From: Nostoc sp. CHAB 5824
Lineage (GTDB): Bacteria; Cyanobacteriota; Cyanobacteriia; Cyanobacteriales; Nostocaceae
Direction: 5' to 3'
Length of the DNA: 64,000 bases
Assembly (NCBI RefSeq): GCF_020829665.1
Contig: NZ_JAIVFT010000004.1
Coordinates: 62,001 to 126,000, forward strand
The first letter of the stretch is position 1. Every line of letters starts with the position of its first letter. Position numbers and translations under genes: made by a program. Positions 17,145-26,154 of this stretch are shown in pieces. The notes under the pieces are model-generated. The model was not told where the DNA came from and did not search any database. It saw only the letters and a program-made list of their open reading frames with translations.

Positions 17145-17864
17145 TTAACGCTGAGTCTGTAATCTTTTCATTTCGTGTTGCACATCTAATGCAATCTGTA
17201 ATGCTTCATTGAGTAATCTTCCATGCTCAGTAGCCTGTTCATTTACTTGCATGGCTGTTAAAGTTGCTAAATTGTTGACGAATAGCTCTGTATTACTAAG
17301 AATAAAGCTTTTATTTTCTCTCAAGATTCTTTCTGTCTTCAAAGCGCGAACTAAATCAGATTTTGTGAGTTTAAGGGCTTCGATAACACTCTCTCTTTCC
17401 TTTATAAGCACTTCTGGATTACCAGCTTCTTCTATTTGGTCATTGATATCTATTGCTTTAATAACAGTATTATATCTTTCAACATCATTTAACAGTATTT
17501 GCAGAGAATTGGTCATGTTAAATTTGACAACCTTGCTTCTACTTTTCCATATTAAATATAATATAGTTTGTGTAAAAACGCCAAACCATAGAACTAAAAT
17601 TATTAACAATATCCATGATGGAATTGTTATCCATACTAAAAATATTTTTATAAATATATCAAACAAAAGATAGCCAAAAACAAATGTAGCAAAACCAATA
17701 AAAATTACAGTTGCGCCTTCCGAGCTTTTAAGCTTTTGGATATATAATTTTGTTAACTTTTTTAAAGGATTTATAATGATTAAAAGTTGCTCATTGACAG
17801 GTAAATTAGTCAGCTTTTGCAGTTCATCCTGACTAATTTCCAAGCCCTGTAAATCATCCCGCAC
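17145..17864 (-). CDS. Hypothetical membrane protein with C-terminal coiled coil
   Basis: 239 residues. Two strongly hydrophobic segments lie at about 52-75 (TVIFIGFATFVFGYLLFDIF) and 77-105. After them comes a basic patch (WKSRSKVVKF) and a long helical, charged stretch (EERESVIEAL-like heptads, LKTERILRENKSF) to the end. I do not recognise the family. It stands alone and has lower GC than its neighbours. Confidence 0.6.
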   Translation of the reverse strand: MRDDLQGLEISQDELQKLTNLPVNEQLLIIINPLKKLTKLYIQKLKSSEGATVIFIGFATFVFGYLLFDIFIKIFLVWITIPSWILLIILVLWFGVFTQTILYLIWKSRSKVVKFNMTNSLQILLNDVERYNTVIKAIDINDQIEEAGNPEVLIKERESVIEALKLTKSDLVRALKTERILRENKSFILSNTELFVNNLATLTAMQVNEQATEHGRLLNEALQIALDVQHEMKRLQTQR

Positions 17865-18060
17865 AGCTTTTCAATCCTTGCCAGAATAGTTATTTAATCT
17901 AATATAGCAATCAAATTTCTGGAATGCAGGCATTTTGTCCAAACTTTTTCAGGCAAGTTAATACTTCTAGGCAATGTTAATGATTTTGTACAATATAATA
18001 ATCTTTTTTGCAAGATAAGTATTTTTACTATAACAATCCTGTTTGAGTTATAAAAATTAT

Positions 18061-18148
18061 CGTAGACACGTAGCGGCTTGCCGCAAGCTACTGCCTTCTG
18101 TGCGAGGGGCTTTCGGCTTCGCACAGCGTCTCGTTAGAGAAAAGCGCC
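18061..18148. repeat. Dispersed Nostoc-type palindromic repeat
   Basis: Contains GTAGCGGCTTGCCGCAAGCTAC (two overlapping inverted words), GCGAGGGGCTTTCGGCTTCGC and AGCGTCTCGTTAGAGAA. It belongs to the repeat group also seen at 9214-9278 and 53114-53236. It lies in a 1.4-kb region (17865-19271) without a convincing intact gene. Confidence 0.55.
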
Positions 18149-18711
18149 AAAAGGATAAAGAGAAAAGTTCATAAATCATTCAGGGCTGCTAGATAAGAGT
18201 AACAAGAACGAAAATAAAAAATTGCCTGTAAATGCAATAAAAATGTAACAGATTCTTGTCTTGCTAAACAGTCATTTGTAACTACAATAAAGGATAATAA
18301 AAAAGTCCGCAAAAACTGATATTTTGCAGCTTTCTCAATTAGCATCATCGTCTGCCCAAAAATAAATTTCAACGGCTTATAGTTGCTGTCCACTCATGTG
18401 AACTAAAACCCTTGTTCAGTCTTCTTTACTGTCCGTCCGCTCATTTTGAGATGAGAAGAGGAATTAATGTCTTCAGGGAAAAGAATAGGGCAATGGTATT
18501 AACCCTCAAATATGAATAGTACCTGTCTCAAGGTAGCCCAAAGGATATCTTCTTGAGAGGATGAACAGTGAATAGTTGACGTACTCCTCGGCATGAACGC
18601 AGGAAACTTCTAATCATCACTGATTAAAGACCCTATTTTTCGGTAAAAACTAGTTCGGAGTACATTGAGGACATTCCTGTGATTGTAGAGTAGCTTCAAC
18701 AAATGAGTGTG

Positions 18712-19012
18712 TTGGCACGATCGCTATCTGATAGTCTACTCCCATGGCCTTGCATTAGCTGCCACCTGTGGTCAACACAATCAGGCTCAAACTGCACTCT
18801 TCAAACTGAGTGATAAACCTGAAGATGACCTTGAGTAACTCGATCCTTTCACTTATGAGAATGCCAGAGTCTCTCTATCAGCCACAGTCCAAGCAGTGAA
18901 AGACATAATTTCCCGACACCTCTCAAAAATAAGCGAACCTACAGTAACACCACGCGTATTGGTTATAAATTTCTGCCCTCTGCCTTTGATGTTAATCTTA
19001 GACCCAAAAACA
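18712..19012 (+). pseudogene. Possible decayed reading frame, unidentified
   Basis: One frame gives CWHDRYLIVYSHGLALAATC, then GQHNQAQTALFKLSDKPEDD, a TAA, and then continues in frame with LDPFTYENARVSLSATVQAV and KDIISRHLSKISEP before TAG. The residue make-up looks protein-like on both sides of the stop, so this may be a gene broken by a nonsense mutation. I recognise no family. Confidence 0.22.
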
Positions 19013-19013
19013 A

Positions 19014-19052
19014 GATCCCCCTAGTCGTGTTTTTCATCGAGCTAGGGGGATC
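19014..19052. promoter_or_regulatory. 11-bp perfect inverted repeat / hairpin
   Basis: GATCCCCCTAG at 19014-19024 pairs with CTAGGGGGATC at 19042-19052; the inner TCG/CGA can extend the stem with one bulged base. There is no T run on either side, so it is not a classical terminator. It lies 220 bp upstream of the pentapeptide-repeat gene and may mark the end of the decayed frame or be a mobile-element end. Confidence 0.4.
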
Positions 19053-19271
19053 ACATATGTGGTAGTCTATAAGAGATTCGGTATAGTTCCTTACGACTCG
19101 ATTCTATAGCCTATATTTCAGTTTGGGTAGTCCTACCATTAGAATTTATAGTATTTTTACAGCTTCTTAATCAATGCTTCATCCCTGTTGTTCCTTAGGG
19201 AGGCGGTATATGTAAGTATGACAGTACGCAATATGCGTAACTTGTCATTTTTGTGGATATCTGTAAAAAAT

Positions 19272-19835
19272 ATGAAACTCAAGATTGTCGCTACCGTCGC
19301 ACTGTTAGCTTGTTTCGGGTTTGCAGAGCAAGCCCTTGCATTAAATCAGCTAGATTTGGATCAGTTGAAGGCAACAAGTGCCTGTCCCCGGTGTAATTTG
19401 AGTGGTGCTGACCTAACTCAACTAAATCTAACTGGAGCAAATTTGCGAGGGGCTGACTTGAGTGGTGCTACATTATCTCAAGCTAATCTCACGAATGCCG
19501 ATCTTACTGGTGCAAATTTAGAAGGTGCGGTTTTGAATTCGATCAATCTCAGCGGTGCTTCCTTAACAGGTGCAAATTTGAAATCAGCATCTTTGGAAAA
19601 TGCCGATCTGTCTTATGCAGGTTTCATCAGCGCCAATCTAGAAGCAGCAAACTTAAAAGATGCCAAATTGCAGTTTACCAATTTTCGGGGGGCTAACTTC
19701 CGACTAACAACTATGGCTAATGGTGTCGTTACTTCCGACAAGCCTTATAGCTGGTCGTTAGAGCGTCAAAATCCCAGAGAATGTAATGAGTTCAAACCCG
19801 AAAATACCTTAGGCACAACCTGCTATTCAAAATAA
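19272..19835 (+). CDS. Exported pentapeptide-repeat protein
   Basis: 187 residues from the ATG at 19272, chosen because it begins a clean signal peptide (MKLKIVATVALLACFGFAEQ, cleavage near ALA). A CPRC pair is followed by about 20 A(D/N)Lxx pentapeptides (GADLTQLNLTGANLRGADLS onwards). The tail has two more Cys. Pentapeptide repeats fold as right-handed beta helices; exported cyanobacterial members have no assigned role. An upstream TTG at 19188 would add 28 residues and bury the signal peptide. Confidence 0.82.
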   Translation: MKLKIVATVALLACFGFAEQALALNQLDLDQLKATSACPRCNLSGADLTQLNLTGANLRGADLSGATLSQANLTNADLTGANLEGAVLNSINLSGASLTGANLKSASLENADLSYAGFISANLEAANLKDAKLQFTNFRGANFRLTTMANGVVTSDKPYSWSLERQNPRECNEFKPENTLGTTCYSK

Positions 19836-19997
19836 CCAGTTTTGAATTGGGGAATTAGGCATTAAAAAAAGGCAGAGGGGAAAATTCTTCTCCCTTCCTC
19901 CCTGCCTCTTCTTTGAACTATCCTTATATGGCAAAGAACATTTTGTTTGTTAACAGTTCTTTATCATGGGAAAAAAGCCTATAGATTAATTGAATCG

Positions 19998-21182
19998 ATG
20001 CTTACCCGTATTAAAGACTTAGCAGCAAAACTAGCACCCCGCTTAATTGAAATTCGCCGCCACATCCACTCTCACCCAGAACTCAGCGGTCAGGAGTACC
20101 AAACAGCAGCTTTCGTGGCTGGTGTTTTGTCTTCCAGTGGTCTGCACGTACAAGAGGGAGTTGGCAAAACAGGCGTCATTGGAGAACTGCAAGGCACTAG
20201 CCAAAATGACCGTTTATTGGCAATTCGCACTGATATGGATGCGTTGCCAATTCAAGAGGGTACTAATTTGGAATATGCCTCTCGTACAGAGGGTATTATG
20301 CACGCTTGTGGTCACGATGTCCATACCACCGTGGGTTTAGGAACAGCGATGGTGCTGTCCCAAGTGGCAGAGGAATTGGGTGGGAAAGTGCGATTTTTAT
20401 TTCAACCAGCCGAGGAAATTGCCCAAGGGGCAAGCTGGATGGTGAAAGATGGAGCGATGGAAAACGTCTCAGCTTTATTAGGGGTTCATGTTTTTCCTTC
20501 TATACCCGCAGGATCTATTGGTGTACGTTACGGGGCATTGACAGCCGCTGCTGATGATTTAGAAATTCTGATTATGGGAGAATCTGGGCATGGGGCGCGT
20601 CCTCATGAGGCGATTGATGCGATTTGGATTGCTTGCCAAGTGATTACTGCAATGCAACAAGCAATCAGCCGGACGCAGAATCCCTTGCGTCCTGTAGTAT
20701 TGAGCATAGGGAAAATTAATGGCGGCAGAGCGCCAAATGTGATTGCTGATAAAGTGCAATTATTGGGAACCGTGCGATCGCTCCATCCCGAAACCCGTGC
20801 CCATCTCCCGAACTGGATTGAAAACATTGTAGCTAGTGTCTGCCATACTTACGGGGCAAAGTATCAAGTTAATTATCGCCAGGGCGTACCCAGCGTTCAA
20901 AATGATTACGCCTTGACGCAATTGTTGCAATCAGCCGCAGAAGAAGCTTGGAGTAGCGATCGCGTTCAAGTCTTACCCGAACCCTCTCTTGGTGCTGAAG
21001 ATTTTTCTATGTATTTGGAACACGTCCCTGGCTCCATGTTTCGCTTAGGTGTAGGCTACAAAGAAAGAATCATTAACCACCCATTACACCATCCCCAATT
21101 TGAAGTCGATGAATCTGCCATTATCACCGGTGTTGTAACTATGGCCTATGCCGCTTATAAATACTGCCAGCAAAATTTTTAA
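19998..21182 (+). CDS. M20 family metallopeptidase / amidohydrolase
   Basis: 394 residues from the ATG at 19998. M20D features: RRHIHSHPELSGQEYQTA, IRTDMDALPIQE, MHACGHDVHTTVGLG (metal ligands), FQPAEEIAQGASWM, HVFPSIPAGSIGVRYG and a C-terminal SLGAEDFSMYLEHVPG with HHPQFEVDESA. It resembles IAA-amino acid hydrolase, hippurate hydrolase and N-acetyl-diaminopimelate deacetylase relatives; the substrate cannot be told. A 17-bp perfect terminator hairpin begins at its stop codon. Confidence 0.92.
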   Translation: MLTRIKDLAAKLAPRLIEIRRHIHSHPELSGQEYQTAAFVAGVLSSSGLHVQEGVGKTGVIGELQGTSQNDRLLAIRTDMDALPIQEGTNLEYASRTEGIMHACGHDVHTTVGLGTAMVLSQVAEELGGKVRFLFQPAEEIAQGASWMVKDGAMENVSALLGVHVFPSIPAGSIGVRYGALTAAADDLEILIMGESGHGARPHEAIDAIWIACQVITAMQQAISRTQNPLRPVVLSIGKINGGRAPNVIADKVQLLGTVRSLHPETRAHLPNWIENIVASVCHTYGAKYQVNYRQGVPSVQNDYALTQLLQSAAEEAWSSDRVQVLPEPSLGAEDFSMYLEHVPGSMFRLGVGYKERIINHPLHHPQFEVDESAIITGVVTMAYAAYKYCQQNF

Positions 21183-21222
21183 ACAAAAACTCCCAGCGCT
21201 GATGTGCTGGGAGTTTTTGTTT
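21181..21222. terminator. Bidirectional rho-independent terminator
   Basis: AAACAAAAACTCCCAGC and GCTGGGAGTTTTTGTTT form a perfect 17-bp stem with an 8-nt loop, with A and T tracts on the two sides. It sits between the convergent M20 peptidase and hemerythrin genes and should stop transcription both ways. Confidence 0.9.
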
Positions 21223-21263
21223 AACTAACTTTTTTTAGCGGATATAGAAAGTCTGAAAGCATA

Positions 21264-22316
21264 CTAGGCATTCGATTCGCTAACAACGCCCAATTTCTCT
21301 TGAATTTTGGTCTTAGCGGCTTTGAATTCAGTAGCCAGTTGCTCGCTTTGCTCAGTGCTTAAGTTGTTGCGAATGGCAGCAAACATTGTGCTTTCTTCTT
21401 GACGAATGTGGTCGCCAACAGCATCCATCAGCTGTTTGATTTGATCTTTGAATTCAGATGAAGAAGGGCTGATAGCCTTAATTTGCTCTAACACCCGCTT
21501 CATCTCAGCTTGCTCGTCAAACAGTTCTTGGGTGTCATTTTCACCGTAAAAAGGACGTACTCTGGGATAAACTACTTCCTCTTCAGCTTCAGCGTGAGCA
21601 GTTAGATCCTTGTAAATTTGACCGAAGTACTCTTGGATCTTCTGTGGATTATCACTTTGCAGAAGTTCGGTAAATAGGGTATTTACCTTGTTGTGATCGA
21701 GGCGGATGACATCCTGAATATTCAGATCCTTTTTATCACTGTTTTGGGTAACAGCACTTCCTACCACACCACTGACTGCGGCCATAGCGTCTTGAACACG
21801 TGCCCAAATTCCTTGATCTGCGTCTTGTCCAGTGAGTTCACGGACACCCAGAATTTCCAGAACACCTTTTAGTTGTTCTTGGTGAGCGCGGTTCTCAAAG
21901 TTAATGGTATTCAAAGGCCCAATCGCTAACAAAACATCAGCACCAACTTTTTGAGCAGCCTTGTGAACTATCAAGCCACTCATTACTACTTGATGTTTCA
22001 GCAATTCATGCTGAGATACTTTTTCATACAGGCTTAGTTCAGAACCTTTAAACAATTCACGAGCTTTTTCAATGAATTCTGTAACATTTTTTTTGGGTTC
22101 AGCCTGAATGCCATACTGACCAATTACAGTTTCCAGAACGCCAAGATTTTTTTCGTCATCCTTTATAAAATTCCGAATGCGATCAGCAATCTCAGCATCG
22201 AGTCCTTCTTTCAAAAGCAATTGCTCATTTTCGATGAGCAACTCTTGAAGTGCTTTGATACTTGCCAATTTCACAGCAATAGCATTGCGCTTTGTATCAT
22301 CTAAAGTAGTTACCAT
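21264..22316 (-). CDS. Hemerythrin HHE-domain protein with N-terminal helical domain
   Basis: 350 residues. The C-terminal half carries a hemerythrin-like HHE domain with expected iron ligands: IRLDHNKVNTLF, YKDLTAHAEAEEEVVYP, LFDEQAEMKRVLEQI and VGDHIRQEESTMF. The N-terminal half (about 1-170) is all-helical, with EHxxE/H-type residues (SQHELLKHQVV, FENRAHQEQL), and may be a ferritin-like or second helical-bundle domain. The family binds O2, NO or iron through a di-iron centre. GAGGAG lies just upstream of the ATG. An exceptional 44-bp palindrome lies 143 bp upstream. Confidence 0.85.
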   Translation of the reverse strand: MVTTLDDTKRNAIAVKLASIKALQELLIENEQLLLKEGLDAEIADRIRNFIKDDEKNLGVLETVIGQYGIQAEPKKNVTEFIEKARELFKGSELSLYEKVSQHELLKHQVVMSGLIVHKAAQKVGADVLLAIGPLNTINFENRAHQEQLKGVLEILGVRELTGQDADQGIWARVQDAMAAVSGVVGSAVTQNSDKKDLNIQDVIRLDHNKVNTLFTELLQSDNPQKIQEYFGQIYKDLTAHAEAEEEVVYPRVRPFYGENDTQELFDEQAEMKRVLEQIKAISPSSSEFKDQIKQLMDAVGDHIRQEESTMFAAIRNNLSTEQSEQLATEFKAAKTKIQEKLGVVSESNA

Positions 22317-22458
22317 CTGTAGTTCTCCTCGTCGGCAATGTGTTTGAAATTATTACTTAATAATAAGATTGACATAGAGGTTAGGGATGTTTCATCTTTC
22401 TTTTGAGTGATCGCTTTCACTACTCTGGGTAGAAAAACTAAACTTTTGCGTGTTGCAG

Positions 22459-22502
22459 AATCATAAATAAATTAGAGCGATCGCTCTAATTTATTTATGA
22501 TT
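22459..22502. repeat. 44-bp perfect palindrome centred on HIP1
   Basis: From 22459 to 22502 every base matches its reverse complement, centred on GCGATCGC (22477-22484) with TAGA/TCTA and AT-rich arms. It lies between two leftward genes, 97 bp past the stop of the binding-protein gene and 143 bp before the hemerythrin gene. It could be a terminator or processing site, or a binding site for a dimeric regulator. Confidence 0.85.
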
Positions 22503-22599
22503 GCAATCATGGTTAACTTTTCAGTATTACATTCAAATTAAACAGATTACCTGTTCTGGAGTAATCTATATCTTTGGAATGAAAATTAACGTCAAAAAA

Positions 22600-24036
22600 T
22601 TACTTCTTATTCAAGAGGGCAAAATCGTAACTAGTTCCAGTAGAGCAAGACTCACAACGCTCAATTTTGACAAGCATCGCTTCTCCTTGACGCTCACCGG
22701 AGGGCGAAAACTGAATCATTCCCGTTGCTCCAGATGTTGAAAAATTGGGATTAGACAGTACCTTTTGCAACCCTTCACGACTGTTGTCTTGCTTCAATCC
22801 AGCAATAATTGCTTGGAGTGCATCATAAGCTCCCGCTGTTCTCTGATTTACCCGTGCATTCCAAAGCTGAAAGGCATTTTTCGCAAAGGGATTATCTTTA
22901 TTAGCATCACGATGCCAATACACAGGTAGTACCATTCCTTCGAGATCCTTGCCATTTTGTAAAGTTGTTGCACTGTACATAATTTCAGAAGCAAAGAGCG
23001 GTTTTCTGCCTTTAACCTCTTGTGCCACTTTGCTAGCAAAATATATATTTCTGATTGAGGGCATTAGTAAAAATCCGCTTGCGTTGTCTGTTTCTATGGC
23101 TTTATCCACAAAAGCTCTAGGGTCAAAATTTTTATCTGCCAAATTGCAAGGCGTACTAATAATGTTGCTGCCATATTTTTTGAGAGCTTGAGTATACTGT
23201 TCTATAAGTATCGGATTTGATGAAGGGATTGAATTACTTGTTGAACTACGAGAATCTCCGCAAATAGCAACATTTCTTGCTTGTCGAGCAATGTAGCGAG
23301 AATGAGTATCTACTAAATTTTCATATAACGGATTTATGTGAAATAAATAGTTATTTTTGGAATTATTATCTAACTTATATTGATTTCCTGCTTGATTTGG
23401 TAGCTGGACGGGCAAGACTAACACCAAACGTTTCTCGTTATAAATTTCTGCGTTACGTCTAACACCCACCGCAGCTACAAGGCTTTTATCTTGAACTAAT
23501 TCATTATCTAGTCGTGCGGAATCTTCCCTATTATCAACACTTGCAATTAAAATTTGCAATTTTTTACCATTAATTCCTCCTTGGTTATTAACTTCATTTT
23601 GAGCTTGAGCTATACCACGCAAAATCTCTTCTGCTAAACTAGGTTCAAAGTTAATTGGTGCTACGATCGCAACTTTTATAGCTGACGAATTATCTCGTGC
23701 AATTCTGGCATTGTTTAAATAAATTAAAGTTTCTGGGTCATTTGGATTATTTTTCAGAGAATCGGTAAATTTGTTAACAGCAGTACTAAAATCTTTTTCA
23801 GCAAAAGCTTTAACTCCATCTATTTTTTCAGGATATGTTTGCACTTTAACCAAAATCCTTGTACCCAAATTCATTAATGACGGCTTATTTGTCAATGAAG
23901 ATGAAGTTGATATGGGGTTTAATGGTGCTATAATAGTAGAAGAGAGTTTGCTAATTAACCATAAAATAGCTGCTACCATTACTCCAGCCAGTCCCAAAGA
24001 GATAAACAGCCTAAAAGTTTCTTTTTTAGGTGTCAT
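22600..24036 (-). CDS. Membrane-anchored periplasmic-binding-protein-like (type I fold) receptor protein
   Basis: About 478 residues from the ATG at 24036, selected because GGAG lies 8 bp upstream and the residue run then starts directly before a transmembrane helix (SLGLAGVMVAAILWLISKLS). Residues about 70-105 look like a tetratricopeptide-type helix pair (FAEKDFSTAVNKFTDSLKNN, DPETLIYLNNARIA). The rest is a branched-chain-amino-acid-type binding domain: KVAIVAPINFEPSLAEEILRGIAQAQNEVN, GGINGKKLQILIAS, GAYDALQAIIAGL. It follows the Ser/Thr kinase on the same strand (72 bp spacing), suggesting a ligand-sensing kinase pair rather than an importer; no permease is nearby. Confidence 0.82.
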   Translation of the reverse strand: MTPKKETFRLFISLGLAGVMVAAILWLISKLSSTIIAPLNPISTSSSLTNKPSLMNLGTRILVKVQTYPEKIDGVKAFAEKDFSTAVNKFTDSLKNNPNDPETLIYLNNARIARDNSSAIKVAIVAPINFEPSLAEEILRGIAQAQNEVNNQGGINGKKLQILIASVDNREDSARLDNELVQDKSLVAAVGVRRNAEIYNEKRLVLVLPVQLPNQAGNQYKLDNNSKNNYLFHINPLYENLVDTHSRYIARQARNVAICGDSRSSTSNSIPSSNPILIEQYTQALKKYGSNIISTPCNLADKNFDPRAFVDKAIETDNASGFLLMPSIRNIYFASKVAQEVKGRKPLFASEIMYSATTLQNGKDLEGMVLPVYWHRDANKDNPFAKNAFQLWNARVNQRTAGAYDALQAIIAGLKQDNSREGLQKVLSNPNFSTSGATGMIQFSPSGERQGEAMLVKIERCESCSTGTSYDFALLNKK

Positions 24037-24108
24037 AAATAGTTCTCCAAATTCTACAAAGTTTATCTGAAACAAAGAGATTTATGAAAATTTAGCAACA
24101 GCAAAAAA

Positions 24109-25482
24109 TCAAAAATATTTATAAATAAGTTTGTTTATTATTTCAGACACACCCGCAATAATAACTGTCAATAAACCTGCAAGAATAACTAGCAATCCTA
24201 CAAGCAATAGCCCATTTGCACCAGATTGAAGAAGATTATTGGTTAAGAGAGTTCTGAAAATAAAGACAACCAGTAGATTTACTATTATAGCAATAACGAT
24301 TAAATAGGTTTTTTCCAGAAGCGAGCGAGATTGAATAAAGACTAACCCGCCTAAAATTAGCAACCACAACCCAGAGCTAATCCAAGTAGTTCCTAGAAAA
24401 CTTATAAGTGCAATTGCTAAGAACGAACTCCCTGAACTAGCAATTATTGAGCCAGACAATAATTTAGTATTAAAGAACTGCGGTAGATATTGAGTTGATT
24501 TATGTTGAATTTGTGGTTGCAACCCTGATGACTGAGTAGCTGGAATGGCTGTAGGAGGTAATATATACTTTATTGGTGGTAGATTATTCAAGTCTTGTAA
24601 GACAGCCTGTGCAGATTGATAACGCTTTTCATGATTTTCTTGCAATAACTTATCAAGAATCATCTCTAATTCTTGATTTATGGTTTGCGTTAAATGCTGT
24701 CGCCAAATAGAAGTCCAGCCATAGCCTTGTTTCATCCACAAGCTAGAAGGAGAAATATCAGTTAGCAAATGAAAGCAAGTTATTCCTAAACTGTACATAT
24801 CACTGGAAGGAAAAACTTTACCCAGTTGCATTTGCTCAATTGGTGCATAACCTAATGAACCAATAATTGTCCCAGCAAGTGTAGTGTTGATACTTTCCGT
24901 CTTTTGCTTTGCTACTCCAAAATCAATCAGTACTAACCTACCGTCACTGTGACGACGAATAATATTTTCTGGCTTAATATCTCGATGAATTACCTGCTGT
25001 TGATGTATAGCTATTAGCACAGATAATAAATCATTTAAAAAATCTCGAATCTTAGCTTCATCAAAAATTCCCTGTTGTTTTAACTCCTGCAATAGATTTT
25101 GCCCTTCGATAAACTGCTGCACTAAATACAGATATTCACCTTCCTTAAAATATGCATACAAATTGGGAATTTGGATGTGTTCTGCTAACTCTTTTAGACG
25201 TTGTGCTTCTCGTTCAAATAACTCAGTCGCTTTTTTATGTGCTTGACTACCGTGATTACCATAAAATTGGTTTAGAAACAACTGCTTGACAACACATCGT
25301 TCATTGAGTTTGTCTATATCTTCTGCGATATATGTGCGTGCAAACCCTCCTCTCCCTAATGGTGCTATTATGCGGTAACGACTTCTCAGTAGCGATACTA
25401 ACTCTGTGCCGCAACTGAGGCATAAATCTGTCCCCTCAGGATTTTGGGGATTCTCGCAATTGGGATTTAGGCAGCAAACCAT
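24109..25482 (-). CDS. Serine/threonine protein kinase with N-terminal zinc ribbon and C-terminal membrane helices
   Basis: 457 residues. The N-terminus has CxxxxC and CxxC pairs (CLNPNCENPQ, DLCLSCG) typical of a zinc ribbon in cyanobacterial kinases. Kinase motifs are GRGGFARTYIAED (glycine loop), VVKQLF (Lys), VIHRDIKPENIIRR, LIDFGVAKQ and GYAPIEQMQLG. Four or five hydrophobic segments follow in the C-terminal 130 residues, so the kinase faces the cytoplasm tethered to the membrane. It is the first gene of a pair with the downstream binding-domain protein. Confidence 0.92.
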   Translation of the reverse strand: MVCCLNPNCENPQNPEGTDLCLSCGTELVSLLRSRYRIIAPLGRGGFARTYIAEDIDKLNERCVVKQLFLNQFYGNHGSQAHKKATELFEREAQRLKELAEHIQIPNLYAYFKEGEYLYLVQQFIEGQNLLQELKQQGIFDEAKIRDFLNDLLSVLIAIHQQQVIHRDIKPENIIRRHSDGRLVLIDFGVAKQKTESINTTLAGTIIGSLGYAPIEQMQLGKVFPSSDMYSLGITCFHLLTDISPSSLWMKQGYGWTSIWRQHLTQTINQELEMILDKLLQENHEKRYQSAQAVLQDLNNLPPIKYILPPTAIPATQSSGLQPQIQHKSTQYLPQFFNTKLLSGSIIASSGSSFLAIALISFLGTTWISSGLWLLILGGLVFIQSRSLLEKTYLIVIAIIVNLLVVFIFRTLLTNNLLQSGANGLLLVGLLVILAGLLTVIIAGVSEIINKLIYKYF

Positions 25483-26154
25483 ATAATTATCGCTGTCATT
25501 TTATGAGTTTTGAAAATATAGCTTAAATGCCAGTATAGGCGTTGTCCTGTAAGGTCTCTAGATGAACAATAAAGTAAGTTGCGATCGCATTATTTTACCC
25601 GACATTTGGTTAACCCTAGAGCTTTTTTCTCAAACTTAACACAAGTAAAGGAGATTATTATAACCCATCCATTCTTTTGCTTAGGAAAAGCTATAAATAG
25701 AAACGACTTAACTCTAGTAGCATGAGCAAGGTTAATAGTAATTAGCCGAGAAATAAAAGTAGGGTTTACGAACTTTTAAGGAAAAACAAGGCATTGCGAT
25801 CGCAGGGGCAAAATCAGGTTACTTTTATATGTTACTTTTATATCAGGTAAGGAAGGGTGCGATCGCCTTTAGCACCAAAGTAAAGCATCTCAACTAATCA
25901 AGCGCAAATCTCAAAAACGATACCGCCATTCACGCCACATCTGTTTGTAAGAAAACTTTTTTTATCCCACCAACGCCGTAATTACCACACATCTCCATTG
26001 TGGAGTTTATAAAACTTCCCGAAATTGTGACGATTACGCTAGAATTGTTAAAGGTTCTTTACAGAATTTGCCGATCATCCCCAATTCTGTTAAAACAGCC
26101 TAGCATTCAAATGTAAATCTTATAAACCCCCTCTAGAGTTCACCAAAACTTTCT
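25483..26154. other. 672-bp intergenic region between divergent kinase and typA
   Basis: Should hold both promoters. I see several HIP1 octamers (near 25579, 25797 and 25860) but no gene, terminator or clear operator. Confidence 0.4.
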
